In this document: positions 51,640 through 60,431 of the stretch, piece after piece
How the letters are laid out: every line of letters starts with the position of its first letter
Numbering within the stretch: position 1 is the first letter of the stretch
NCBI GenBank assembly: GCA_963823495.1
Contig: CAWGLV010000001.1
Coordinates: 992,001 to 1,056,000, forward strand
Source of the DNA: DATDAH01 sp963823495
Lineage (GTDB): Bacteria > Actinomycetota > Acidimicrobiia > Acidimicrobiales > DATDAH01
Reading direction: 5' to 3'
Length of the DNA stretch: 64,000 nt
Position numbers and translations under genes: made by a program
The notes under the pieces: model-generated
What the model was told of the DNA's origin: nothing
Database searches by the model: none
The model's input: only the letters and a program-made list of their open reading frames with translations

Positions 51640-52386
51640 TCAGGGCAGGTGCCGACCCCAGTCGTGGTCGACGACGGCATGAAACGGGGCGGCCAGCAGG
51701 GGCACCGCCGCCCCGTCGTCCCAACGGCGTTCCAAGGTGGGGCGGACCCTTTCGGCGGTCGTCACCGGGTCGGCGTCGAGGTAGCAGCAGGTGAACTGCA
51801 GGCCGGAGAGGTCGCGGTCGCTCAGTGGTCGGGCCGAGGTCCCGACGTGCCACCACACGCCGGCCACCCCGGGCACGGCGACGAGATCCTCGCCCGACGC
51901 CGTCCCTTGCTCGACCAGCAGGTAGGCACCGGTGGCGGGACGCCACGGGATCACATCCGCGCCGGCCAGTGCCCGGGACGCGGCCACCCGCCCCTGCGGC
52001 TCGTAGACCCCCAGTTCCACGCTCGGCAGCCGCATCGGCATCCGACCGCCGGCCCCGAGCGCGGCCCCGAGAGCGCCAAAGGGTCCGAGGGCGTCGCGAT
52101 CGGCGAACAGATAGGTCATGACGTGGTCGACGGCGTCGTAGCGCTCGTCGCTGGCGGCCCGGGCGGTCCGGCACGCCGGCGTGGACACCCACCGATGATG
52201 GCCGCGAAGCCCCGCGAGGCGATGTTGCTCCGGCCGGTGGTCGAGAGCGTGCCACGCGAGGTACTCCTCGTCGTGGCCCTCGGGGTGCCGCCCGGTCATG
52301 GACACCACCACGGTGGTGACATCGCCGCGACCGGTGGCCAGGACGTCGGGCAGTTCGTCCGAGGGGCTGGCGTCGGGAGTCGACAT
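51640..52386 (-). CDS. Protein of unknown function, EthD/dimeric-barrel-like
   Basis: The product has 248 residues from the ATG at 52386. There are two halves of similar character: TTVVVSMTGRHPEGHDEEYLAWHALDHRPEQHRL near the start, and GAYLLVEQGTASGEDLVAVPGVAGVWWH later, both with strand-helix-strand patterns of dimeric alpha/beta-barrel (EthD-like) proteins. The WHALDHRPE segment with two histidines resembles EthD-type motifs found beside P450 genes. Here a P450-derived chimera lies divergently upstream with a shared-motif operator at 52381-52395. The function is unproven. Confidence 0.6.
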   Translation of the reverse strand: MSTPDASPSDELPDVLATGRGDVTTVVVSMTGRHPEGHDEEYLAWHALDHRPEQHRLAGLRGHHRWVSTPACRTARAASDERYDAVDHVMTYLFADRDALGPFGALGAALGAGGRMPMRLPSVELGVYEPQGRVAASRALAGADVIPWRPATGAYLLVEQGTASGEDLVAVPGVAGVWWHVGTSARPLSDRDLSGLQFTCCYLDADPVTTAERVRPTLERRWDDGAAVPLLAAPFHAVVDHDWGRHLP

Positions 52387-52395
52387 GAGTGTTAG
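52381..52395. promoter_or_regulatory. Weaker copy of the TetR-type operator motif
   Basis: CGACATGAGTGTTAG differs from TGAC-N3-ACTGTTAG at two positions. It overlaps the start codon of the EthD-like gene and lies in the divergent region upstream of the P450 chimera. Confidence 0.4.
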
Positions 52396-52432
52396 TTTTG
52401 CACGGACGGGATCCGAGGAGGAGCCAGCCGGC

Positions 52433-54040
52433 GTGAGCGTGACCGACAAGAGCGACGTCTACTACGACCCCTATGACGCAGAGATCGACCGCGACCCGTA
52501 CCCACTGTGGCGCCGGATGCGGGACGACGCGCCCCTCTACTACAACGAACCCTACGACTTCTACGCGTTGAGTCGCTTCGCCGATGTCGAGCCGTGTCTG
52601 GTCGACTGGGAGACCTACAGCTCCGGCCGGGGTTCGATCCTCGAGCTCATCAAGGCCGAGTTCGACATCCCCAGGGGGGCCATCCTCTTCGAGGACCCGC
52701 CCCGCCACGACGTCCACCGCGGGGTGATGTCGAGGGTGTTCACCCCGCGGAAGATGGCCGCCATCGAGCCCAAGGTCCGGGAGTTCTGTGCCCGCACGTT
52801 GGACCCGCTGGTGGGCGGTGGGGGCTTTGACTTCGTCGCCGATCTCGGCGCCCAGATGCCCATGCGCACGATCGGCTTCCTCCTCGGCATCCCCGAACAG
52901 GACCAGGAGGCCATCCGGGACCGCCTCGACGAGGGCCTCAACCTCGGCGACGGCGACGAGGGGACCTTCGACGCCAGCGGATTCGACGGCTCCGAGATGT
53001 TCGGCGAGTACATCGACTGGCGGGCGAAGCATCCCTCCGACGACCTCATGTCCGAGATGCTGGCGGCCGAGTTCGAGGACGAGTTCGGTGTCACCCGCCA
53101 TTTCAGCCGGGAGGAGCTGGTGACCTTCGTCAACCTCCTGGCCGGGGCGGGAAACGAGACGACGACCCGGCTGATCGGCTGGACCGGCAAGCTCCTGTCC
53201 GAGCACCCTGGACAACGCCGTGAGATCCTCGAGGACCGGTCCCTGATCGCCCCGGCCATCGAGGAGATCCTGCGCTACGAGGCGCCGTCGCCGGTCCAGG
53301 CCCGCTATGTCACGCGGGACGTCGAGCACCACGGCCGGTCGGTCCCGGAGGGCAGCGCCATGTTGCTGCTCAACGCCTCGGCCAACCGGGACGACCGTCA
53401 GTTCCCGGACGGCGATCGCTTGGTGATCACCGCCCCCGACGCGCCCATCGACTGCGTGATCACGCTCACGCCGATGAACATCGTCCAGGCCGCGGCCGAC
53501 CTGGTCTGGTCACCGGTGCTGCGCAAGTTCCCCGATCTCAAGATCGCGCTCTCCGAGGGCGGGATCGGCTGGATCCCGTACTTCCTGGAGCGCATCGACT
53601 ACAACTACCGCCGCCATCACGCCTGGACCGGGCAGGACTTCGGCGACAAGTTGCCCAGCGAGGTCTTCAACGACCGCATCCTGACCTGCTTCATCGACGA
53701 CCGGTTCGGGATGGCCAGTCAGGACTTCCTCAACCTCGACCACGTCATGTGGGAGTGCGACTACCCGCACTCGGACTCCACCTGGCCCTTCGCCCCCGAG
53801 GAGCTCGTCGGCCACTTCGAGGGGGTCAGCGACACGGTCATCGACCAGGTCACCCACCTCAACGCGATGGAGCAGTTCAGCTACGACCCGTTCACCGCCC
53901 TCGGCGGGCGGGAGAGCGCCACGGTGGGGGCCCTGCGAGCCCGGGCCGCGGGCCACGACGTCAGCATCAGGTCGGTGGCCCCGGACAAGGTGGGCGCCCA
54001 TGCGGCGAAGGCCACCGATCTGTACGTCCCGGAGACCTGA
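52433..54040 (+). CDS. Chimera: cytochrome P450 without heme loop fused to amidohydrolase C-terminus
   Basis: The open frame of 535 codons starts at the GTG 52433 behind AGGAGGAG. Residues 1-329 are a cytochrome P450 closely like the one at 13286-14485: I-helix LAGAGNETT, ExxR in EEILRYEAPSP, then SANRDDRQFPDGDR. There, just before the heme loop, the sequence changes. Residues 330-535 are the C-terminal half of an Amidohydro_2 protein (KIALSEGGIGWIPYFLERID; WECDYPHSDSTWP with the metal Asp443). The heme cysteine, and the amidohydrolase N-terminal half, are both missing, so neither activity is expected. It looks like an in-frame deletion fusion, or an assembly joint. Confidence 0.85.
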   Translation: MSVTDKSDVYYDPYDAEIDRDPYPLWRRMRDDAPLYYNEPYDFYALSRFADVEPCLVDWETYSSGRGSILELIKAEFDIPRGAILFEDPPRHDVHRGVMSRVFTPRKMAAIEPKVREFCARTLDPLVGGGGFDFVADLGAQMPMRTIGFLLGIPEQDQEAIRDRLDEGLNLGDGDEGTFDASGFDGSEMFGEYIDWRAKHPSDDLMSEMLAAEFEDEFGVTRHFSREELVTFVNLLAGAGNETTTRLIGWTGKLLSEHPGQRREILEDRSLIAPAIEEILRYEAPSPVQARYVTRDVEHHGRSVPEGSAMLLLNASANRDDRQFPDGDRLVITAPDAPIDCVITLTPMNIVQAAADLVWSPVLRKFPDLKIALSEGGIGWIPYFLERIDYNYRRHHAWTGQDFGDKLPSEVFNDRILTCFIDDRFGMASQDFLNLDHVMWECDYPHSDSTWPFAPEELVGHFEGVSDTVIDQVTHLNAMEQFSYDPFTALGGRESATVGALRARAAGHDVSIRSVAPDKVGAHAAKATDLYVPET

Positions 54041-54044
54041 GGGG

Positions 54045-54806
54045 CTACTCGCCCGGCCGGGTGCCCGTTCGGGTCCGGCACTCCCCGCCACCGTCCACCA
54101 CCAGGTTGGACCCGGTGATGAACGCCGCGGCCGGGGAAGCGAGGAAGACCACGGCCTCGGCCACGTCCTCCGGGGTCCCCATGCGCCCGAGGGGGACCGT
54201 GGCCGCCACCCTGTCGATCGCCGCCAGATCGCCGTAGACCGCCTCGGCCTGCTCGGTGCGGATCATGCCCGCCGCGACGAAGTTGACCCGGACCTTCGGG
54301 CCCCAGTCGATGGCCAGCGTCCGGGTCAGGTTCCACAACCCGGCCTTCGCCGCCCCGTAGACGGCGGCGCCGGGCGAGGGGCGAAGGGCGCTCACGGAGC
54401 CGATGTTCACGATCGCCCCGCCGTCGTCCTGAGCCTGCATCACCCGGTTCGCGGCCTGGGCCACGAAGAAGGGAGCGGCCAGGTTGAGGGCCAGGATCGA
54501 GGTGGTCAGGCGGGCCGGAGCGGTCCCCGAGTCGACATAAGGCGCACCGCCGGCGTTGTTGACGGCCAGGTCCAGGCGGCCGTGGCGGGCCACCACCTCC
54601 TCCACGAGGGTGTCGACCTGCTCGGCGTCCCGGACATCGGTGGTGAAGAACGTGGTGCCCGCGGGTGGCTCCTCGGGCGGGCGGCGCCCACAGACGGCGA
54701 CCGTCATCCCCTCGGCCAGCAGGCGCTCGGCGATCCCGCGGCCGATCCCGCGGGTGCCGCCGGTGACCAGGGCGACGCGACCTTCGAAGGCGGCGGGGGC
54801 GTCCAT
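54045..54806 (-). CDS. SDR-family oxidoreductase
   Basis: The 253-residue SDR starts at the ATG 54806. It has cofactor motif GGTRGIGRGIAE near residue 13, CGRRPPEE after strand two (NADP-type), NNAGGAP, catalytic Tyr-Lys in YGAAKAGL, GMIRTEQ in the PG region, and the family ending SNLVVDGGG. It is convergent to the P450/amidohydrolase chimera, with stops 4 bases apart. On the same strand lies an aldehyde dehydrogenase 49 bases upstream, suggesting consecutive alcohol/aldehyde oxidations. Confidence 0.88.
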   Translation of the reverse strand: MDAPAAFEGRVALVTGGTRGIGRGIAERLLAEGMTVAVCGRRPPEEPPAGTTFFTTDVRDAEQVDTLVEEVVARHGRLDLAVNNAGGAPYVDSGTAPARLTTSILALNLAAPFFVAQAANRVMQAQDDGGAIVNIGSVSALRPSPGAAVYGAAKAGLWNLTRTLAIDWGPKVRVNFVAAGMIRTEQAEAVYGDLAAIDRVAATVPLGRMGTPEDVAEAVVFLASPAAAFITGSNLVVDGGGECRTRTGTRPGE

Positions 54807-54855
54807 GGCGGGTGCGAGCGTAGGTGCCCCACCCGGGTGATCCGCCAACCGCCCC

Positions 54856-56280
54856 TCAGGGCTGCATCACGATGAGGCGCTGTTCGGTCATCTCGCGGAC
54901 GGCATAGGGCGGTCCCTCGCGGGTGTTGCCGCTGTCCCGGAGGCCGCCGTAGGGCATGTGGTCGGCCCGCCAGGTGGGCACCTCGTTGACCAGCACCCCG
55001 CCGAAGTCGAGGGTGTCGCCGGCTTTGAGGGCCTTGCCGAGGTCCTGGGTGAACACCGCGGCCTGCAGGCCGTAGCGGCTGTCGTTGGCCCGAGCCAGGG
55101 CGTCGTCGTAGTCGGTGTAGGTCGCGACGGCGACCACGGGGCCGAACACCTCCAGGGCACAGACCTTCATGTCGTCGGTGACCCCGGTGAGCACCGTGGG
55201 CCGCAGCACGCCGTCACCGGTCAGCTCGCCTCCGGCGGCCACGGTGGCCCCCGCGGCGGTGGCCTCGTCGATCCAGCCCTTGACCCGTTCGGTCTCGCCG
55301 GTGTCGATCAGGGCGGAGACGTCGGTGGTGTCGTCGGCGGGATCCCCGACCACGAGGCGCTCGACCTCCTTCACCAGGGCGGCGGTGAAGTCCTCGGCCA
55401 CCTCCTCGTGGACATAGACCCGCTGGGTCGAGATGCAGGACTGGCCGGCGTGGCTGAACCCCGCCACCTTGATCTTGGCCGCGGCCGTGGCCCAGTCACC
55501 GTCGGGCTCGATGATCACCGGGGCGTTGTTGCCGAGCTCCAGGCCGACCTTCTTGGTGGCCGCTCGGGCCCGGATCCCCCAGCCGACGGGCGGCGACCCG
55601 GTGAAGGTGATCATGGCCACGTCCGGGTGCTCGACGAGGTGGTTGGCCGTGGACCCGGCGCAGGGCACGACGTTGAGCCAGCCGGGGGGGAGGCCGCACT
55701 CGTCGATGAGCAACTCGGCCAGCTTCAGGGCCGACAAGGGGGTGGCCGAAGCCGGCTTCAACACCACCGGGCACCCGGCGGCGATCGCCGGCGCCACCTT
55801 GTGGCCCACGAGGTTGAGCGGGAAGTTGAACGGGGAGATGCCCGCCACCACCCCGATCGGCACCCGCTTGACCCAACCGACCTTGCCCTCTCCCGCCGAG
55901 GACGCGTCGAGGGGGATCAGCTCACCCCCGAGGGTGCGCGCCACCGCGGCCGAGAAGCTGAAGGTGTCCACGACGCGGGCGGCCTCCACCCGGGCCGTCT
56001 TGATCGGCTTGGCCGCCTCGGCGGAGATGACGGTGGCGAACTCCTCCACCCGGTCGGCCAGGGCGCGGGCGGCCCGGTCGAGGACGCCCGCCCGCTCATG
56101 GGCCGGCAGGGGTCCCGCCCGGTGCCGGGCCACAGCCACGGCCACGGCCCGGTCGAGGTGCTCCTCGCTGCCCTTGGCCACCGTGCCCACCAACGAGCCG
56201 TCGAAGGGGGAGTGCACCTCGATGCTCTCGTCGGAAGCGACACGTTCGTCGCCGATGATCATCGGAAGCTGATCGGCCAT
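54856..56280 (-). CDS. Aldehyde dehydrogenase family protein
   Basis: The 474-residue NAD(P)-dependent ALDH has GISPFNFPLNLVGHKVAPAI (cofactor-side Asn), VLKPASATPLSAL, TFTGSPPVGWGIRA, catalytic Glu in KVGLELGNNAP near residue 255, catalytic Cys in AGQSCISTQR near 290, and LEVFGPVVAV. The subgroup resembles bacterial non-phosphorylating or coniferyl/lactaldehyde-type ALDHs. It oxidises an aldehyde to the acid (or CoA ester) and probably works after the SDR encoded downstream on the same strand. Confidence 0.92.
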   Translation of the reverse strand: MADQLPMIIGDERVASDESIEVHSPFDGSLVGTVAKGSEEHLDRAVAVAVARHRAGPLPAHERAGVLDRAARALADRVEEFATVISAEAAKPIKTARVEAARVVDTFSFSAAVARTLGGELIPLDASSAGEGKVGWVKRVPIGVVAGISPFNFPLNLVGHKVAPAIAAGCPVVLKPASATPLSALKLAELLIDECGLPPGWLNVVPCAGSTANHLVEHPDVAMITFTGSPPVGWGIRARAATKKVGLELGNNAPVIIEPDGDWATAAAKIKVAGFSHAGQSCISTQRVYVHEEVAEDFTAALVKEVERLVVGDPADDTTDVSALIDTGETERVKGWIDEATAAGATVAAGGELTGDGVLRPTVLTGVTDDMKVCALEVFGPVVAVATYTDYDDALARANDSRYGLQAAVFTQDLGKALKAGDTLDFGGVLVNEVPTWRADHMPYGGLRDSGNTREGPPYAVREMTEQRLIVMQP

Positions 56281-56422
56281 GGCCGAACGCTAGCGGTGCG
56301 GGCGGGACCGTGGGCCGGGGTCGCGCCCCGGGCGCACGGTCGCGTCGTGGCCCGTCGAGAGCAACGCGGGCGGCGTACCCGGTACGGGTGACAAGCGGCA
56401 CCAGCCTTGACATGATCTCTTT

Positions 56423-57019
56423 ATGACCTCCAGGTCCGTCCCCAGCCGTTTGCTGCTCGGAGCCATGGTCGCCGCGCTCGCGTTCGTCTCGTTCGCGCCC
56501 GCGGCCTCGGCCGCGGAGCGGTCCGGTCCCGATGCGCGCGGTGACGTCCCGTATGCCCGCGGTGACATCACCCGCATCCGGATCATCCACCGCTCGGCCA
56601 ACGTGGACCTGCGGGTCCGAACCCGCGTGGGTGGACAGCCGGTCAACAACTGGCCCAACCGGGCCACCTACATCCGCTGGCGCATCAGCACCGACGCCGA
56701 CCCTGCGCCCGAGTACTTCGCCGACCTCCGCCTCCGGCGGGGGGTGGACACCGTTTTCGTCGGCCGTCTCCGCAACGCCAACGACAACACCCTCGTGGCG
56801 GGCTGTGGTGCCAACCAGTACGCCAACACGCCGACGGCCCGGGTGACCGCGGTCGGCAACGAGTACCGGTACCAGTTCCTGCGGGGTTGCATCGGCGCCC
56901 CCGTCCGGGTCCGGGCCCAGGCCAGGTTCCGCTGGGACAACGGCAACGCCAACGTCGGTCCCGTCCACGTGGACCGCGCGCCCAACGCCCGCTACACGGG
57001 GCCGGTGGTCTCGGGCTGA
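56423..57019 (+). CDS. Secreted protein of unknown function
   Basis: The 198-residue product has a clear Sec signal peptide (RLLLGAMVAALAFVSFAPAA, cleavage probably after ASA near residue 30). The mature part is basic and rich in beta strands with two cysteines (VAGCGANQYANT and FLRGCIGAPVRV) likely to form one disulphide. A short repeated feel (RGDVPYARGDITRIR) is seen near the start. No family is recognised. A stand-alone gene with its own 140-base upstream gap. Confidence 0.65.
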   Translation: MTSRSVPSRLLLGAMVAALAFVSFAPAASAAERSGPDARGDVPYARGDITRIRIIHRSANVDLRVRTRVGGQPVNNWPNRATYIRWRISTDADPAPEYFADLRLRRGVDTVFVGRLRNANDNTLVAGCGANQYANTPTARVTAVGNEYRYQFLRGCIGAPVRVRAQARFRWDNGNANVGPVHVDRAPNARYTGPVVSG

Positions 57020-57111
57020 GTCCGCCGGATCCCCCCACTGCCCGCCCCTCCGGGCGGGCCACCGACTCGTCGGGGGTCCCGGGCGTCGGCCAGGCAGGGC
57101 AGACTGGGGCC

Positions 57112-57876
57112 ATGCGCAGGCCGCGGATCGGGATGACGTCATGGCGTCGGGTGCTGCCGACCTTCCTCGCCGACCGCACCGACCTGTACACGCTGGGCGA
57201 GGAGTACCCCGCGGCCGTCATCGGTGCCGGCGGGCTCCCGCTGATGCTGCCCCATCTGACCGCGACCGACGCCGACGAGGTCCTCGACGGCCTCGACGGG
57301 CTGGTGCTCTGCGGCGGCGACGACGTCGACCCGGCCACCTACGGGGCCGAGGACGAGGGCACCAACCACGTGGGACCGGCCGGGACCGACCCGTGGGAGC
57401 TCGCCCTCGCCCGCGGCGCGGTGGACCGGGCCATCCCCGTGCTGGGCATCTGTCGGGGCCTGCAGGTGCTCAACGTGTCCATGGGGGGAACGCTGCGGCA
57501 GGACATCGCCGCCGAGGCGACGCCGCATCCGCCGAACCCAGCCGATCCCGCCGAGGTCCTGGCCCTGCGCCACCCCGTCACCATCCGGGCCGGGTCGCGC
57601 CTGGCGGGTGTCTACGGCGTCGAGGAGCGCGTCGTGAACACGATCCACCATCAGGCCGTCGACCGGCTGGGCGACGGACTCGAAGCGGTCGCCTGGGCTC
57701 CCGACGGGATCATCGAGGCGTTCGAGGCGGTGGACCCGGCCACCGATCTCCTGGCCGTCCAGTGGCACCCCGAGAAGATGCCGGCGGACGAGGAGCGCCC
57801 GCTGTTCGTCGATTTCGTCACTCGGGTGGCGGACCGGCTCGCGACCCAGGGGGAGGGGGTGCGTCCTGGACGCTGA
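57112..57876 (+). CDS. Gamma-glutamyl-gamma-aminobutyrate hydrolase family (peptidase C26)
   Basis: The 254-residue class-I glutamine-amidotransferase-like hydrolase has its ATG at 57112. Features are GMTSWRR at the start, LCGGDDVDPATYG, the nucleophile elbow PVLGICRGLQVLNV (Cys near residue 110), VNTIHHQAVDRLG and the catalytic His-Glu in AVQWHPEKM. The family cleaves gamma-glutamyl amides, as in PuuD of the putrescine route. The partner genes of that route are not nearby. The ACAD gene downstream begins 16 bases after its stop. Confidence 0.9.
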   Translation: MRRPRIGMTSWRRVLPTFLADRTDLYTLGEEYPAAVIGAGGLPLMLPHLTATDADEVLDGLDGLVLCGGDDVDPATYGAEDEGTNHVGPAGTDPWELALARGAVDRAIPVLGICRGLQVLNVSMGGTLRQDIAAEATPHPPNPADPAEVLALRHPVTIRAGSRLAGVYGVEERVVNTIHHQAVDRLGDGLEAVAWAPDGIIEAFEAVDPATDLLAVQWHPEKMPADEERPLFVDFVTRVADRLATQGEGVRPGR

Positions 57877-57892
57877 GCGCACCGCCGAACTG

Positions 57893-59035
57893 GTGGACCG
57901 GGTCCGGGCGATGGGGCCGACCTTCGCCGAGCGGGCGCCCGAGTACGACCGCCTGGCCGCGTTCCCGACGGCCAACTGGGACGATCTGGCCGACGCCGGC
58001 TTCCTCGGCCTCTGCATCCCGGAGCGCTACGGCGGTCTCGGCGCCGACTTCGCCACCTACGCCCGGGTCTCCGAGGAGCTCGGTCGGTGGGACGGCTCCA
58101 CTGCCCTCACCTTCAACATGCACACCGCCACGATGTTGCTCACCGGGCAGGTGGCCGACGACCTCGATCTGGCCGACGACGAGCGGTCGTTGCACGAGCA
58201 GCGGCGGGCCGAGTTGTACCGGGGCGTCGTGGAGGACCGACACATCCACGCCCAGCCGTTCTCCGAGGGGCTGGCCGCGGGGGCAACCGTCGGCGTGGGG
58301 ACCGTGGCCCGTCCCGTCGAGGGGGGTTGGCGGGTGACCGGCCGCAAGATCTTCGCCTCCCTGTCCGACGCCGCCGACAGCCACAACGTGATCTGCAAGG
58401 CCGAGGGGGAGGACCGCATCCGCTTCCTCGGCATCGAGGCCGGCTCCGCGGGGCTGCGCATCGAGGGCGAGTGGGACCCGCTCGGCATGCGGGGGACGAT
58501 CTCCAAGAACCTGGTGATGGACGACGTGTTCGTGCCCGCCGCCCGCGAGTACCTGCCGGCCGGGGCCTTCGACCAGATGGCGGCGCGGTGGCCGTGCTTC
58601 TACCTGACGCTGTCCTTCACCTTCCTCGGCCTCACCCGGGCCGCCATCGAGTTCACCCGGGTCTACCTGACCGGCGACGGTGGCCCGGGGGACAAGCGCG
58701 ACCATCCCCAGAAGCAGGCCGGCTGGGCTCAGATGATCCTGGCCCACGAGCAGGCCCAGTCCCTGCTCTACCGGGTGGTCGACGAGGCCGGACCCGATCC
58801 CACGCCCGAGCAGCTCCGGCGGGCCTGGACCGCCCAGGTCACGGTGATGGAGACCGCCCCCGAGGTGGCCTCCCTGGCCATCCGGGTCTGCGGTGGCCGT
58901 TCGCTGTTGCGTCCCCAGGCCCTCGAACGGATCTACCGGGACGCTCGGTGCGGGGCCACGATGCTGCCCTGGTCGGTCGAGACCTGCCTCGACCGCCTCG
59001 GCGGCGCCGGCCTGGTGGACGACGACCGGACATGA
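57893..59035 (+). CDS. Acyl-CoA dehydrogenase family protein
   Basis: The 380-residue ACAD-fold flavoprotein has N-terminal LGLCIPERYGGLGADFATYA. The FAD region GWRVTGRKIFASLSDAADSH follows, and the C-terminus holds VCGGRSLLRPQALERIYRDA, the usual ACAD ending. GRKIFASLSDAAD replaces the common G-K-W-T---- form, as in divergent members that act as monooxygenases or desaturases on non-standard substrates. The GTG at 57893 is the only plausible start after the preceding gene. The NicX-like dioxygenase follows 52 bases downstream. Confidence 0.85.
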   Translation: MDRVRAMGPTFAERAPEYDRLAAFPTANWDDLADAGFLGLCIPERYGGLGADFATYARVSEELGRWDGSTALTFNMHTATMLLTGQVADDLDLADDERSLHEQRRAELYRGVVEDRHIHAQPFSEGLAAGATVGVGTVARPVEGGWRVTGRKIFASLSDAADSHNVICKAEGEDRIRFLGIEAGSAGLRIEGEWDPLGMRGTISKNLVMDDVFVPAAREYLPAGAFDQMAARWPCFYLTLSFTFLGLTRAAIEFTRVYLTGDGGPGDKRDHPQKQAGWAQMILAHEQAQSLLYRVVDEAGPDPTPEQLRRAWTAQVTVMETAPEVASLAIRVCGGRSLLRPQALERIYRDARCGATMLPWSVETCLDRLGGAGLVDDDRT

Positions 59036-59087
59036 CCTTCTTCACCCGACGGGCGGGGGCGCGGCTGCTGTGGGCGACACTGAGGAC

Positions 59088-60128
59088 GTGAGCCCCTCCT
59101 GGCCCCTGGTCGAGCGCTTCGCTCAGCAGTTCGAGGCGTGTGCCGTGCGGTCGGGGGAGATCGCCCTGGTCCTCTCCGAGACCCGGAGTCGGGCCGAGTT
59201 GGTGGCCGCGGCCCGTCTCGCGCTCGAGTCGCTGGGCGCCGCGGTGGCCGAGGTCGTGGTCCCGACGCCGCCGCAACGGGGGCCCGTGCCCATCCGCTCG
59301 ACCGGTGCCTCCCGGGCGCTGGCGGGCCACCGGTCGGTGGTCGCGGCGCTGGCCGACGCCGACTTCGTGGCCGACTGCACGGTCGAAGGCCTCCTGCACG
59401 CGCCGGAGCTCGGGCAGATCCTGGGCGGCGGCGCCCGGGTGCTCATGATCAGCAACGAGGACCCCGAGGTGTTCGAGCGCCTGGCCCACGAACCGGCGCT
59501 GCGGGAGCGGGTCGAGCGGGGCAAGGCCCGGCTGGAGGCGGCGACCGCGCTCACGGTGACCTCGGCGGCGGGCTCGGACCTGCGGGTCGCGCTCGACGGG
59601 GCCGTTCGAGCCGGGTCGTCGGGCTGGGTCGACCAGCCGGGGGACATCGCCCACTGGCCCGGCGGGCTCGTCCTCTGCTTCCCGGCCGCGGGCACCGTCG
59701 ACGGCCGCCTGGTCCTGGCCCCCGGCGACGTGAACCTGACCTTCAAGGCCTACCTCCGGGACCCCGTGGCCCTGACGATCGAGGACGACCACATCGTCGA
59801 CATCGTCGGGGACAGCCTCGACGCCGACCTCTTCCGCTCCTACCTCGGCGCCTTCGGCGATCGGGACGCGTACGCGGTGAGCCATCTCGGCTGGGGGATG
59901 AACCCGGCCGCCCGGTGGGACGCGCTGGCCCTCTATGACAAGGCCGAGGTCAACGGCACCGAGCTCCGGGCCTTCGCCGGGAACTTCCTCTACTCGACCG
60001 GGGCCAACGAGGTCGCCGGCCGGTTCACCGACGGTCACTTCGACCTGCCGATGCGAGGCTGCACCGTCAGCCTCGACGGGGAGGCCGTCGTCCTCGACGG
60101 CGTCCTCCAGGGCGATCTGGCTCCCTGA
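59088..60128 (+). CDS. NicX-like (M29-fold) extradiol-type dioxygenase
   Basis: The 346-residue product, GTG at 59088, has the layout of 2,5-dihydroxypyridine 5,6-dioxygenase (NicX), a relative of M29 aminopeptidases. The metal triad is recognisable: His266 in VSHLGWGMNP and the His317-x-Asp319 pair in GHFDLPMRG, close to the His265/His318/Asp320 iron ligands described for Pseudomonas NicX. NicX opens the pyridine ring in nicotinate breakdown. The rest of the nicotinate route is not seen, so another N-heterocycle or an aminopeptidase-like role remains possible. Nearby FAA hydrolase and ADC-family genes fit a ring-cleavage pathway. Confidence 0.75.
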   Translation: MSPSWPLVERFAQQFEACAVRSGEIALVLSETRSRAELVAAARLALESLGAAVAEVVVPTPPQRGPVPIRSTGASRALAGHRSVVAALADADFVADCTVEGLLHAPELGQILGGGARVLMISNEDPEVFERLAHEPALRERVERGKARLEAATALTVTSAAGSDLRVALDGAVRAGSSGWVDQPGDIAHWPGGLVLCFPAAGTVDGRLVLAPGDVNLTFKAYLRDPVALTIEDDHIVDIVGDSLDADLFRSYLGAFGDRDAYAVSHLGWGMNPAARWDALALYDKAEVNGTELRAFAGNFLYSTGANEVAGRFTDGHFDLPMRGCTVSLDGEAVVLDGVLQGDLAP

Positions 60129-60139
60129 CCCGACGTCGG

Positions 60140-60421
60140 TCAGTCGCCGAGGCCCTCGAAGGCGGCGTCGACCTCGGCGCTGGAGTACTGGCGGAAGGCG
60201 ATGAGGGTCCGGGTCTCGCGGATGCCGTCGAGCTTGGCGATCTCGCCGGTGACCACGTCGGCCAGTGCCTCGTGGTCGGCGATCGCCAGCACGGCGACCA
60301 GGTCGACGTCGGATCCCGCGACGGAGTGGGCCTCACGGACGGCGCCGATCTCGGCCAGTTCGTGACCCAGGGCGTCGATGCGGGCCGGGTCGGCGTTGAT
60401 GAGGACGAAGGCGGAGAGCAC
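60140..60421 (-). CDS. Stand-alone RAM (Lrp/AsnC ligand-binding) domain protein
   Basis: The product has 93 residues, with a GTG start. The single ferredoxin-like RAM domain reads LSAFVLINADPARIDALGHE, then VAGSDVDLVAVLAIADHEAL, then GIRETRTLIAFRQYS. No helix-turn-helix is present. Such stand-alone proteins bind small molecules (often amino acids) and can interact with full Lrp regulators. It follows the P450 gene on the same strand by 10 bases, probably the last cistron of ADC-P450-RAM. Confidence 0.8.
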   Translation of the reverse strand: MLSAFVLINADPARIDALGHELAEIGAVREAHSVAGSDVDLVAVLAIADHEALADVVTGEIAKLDGIRETRTLIAFRQYSSAEVDAAFEGLGD

Positions 60422-60431
60422 GACCGCGACC

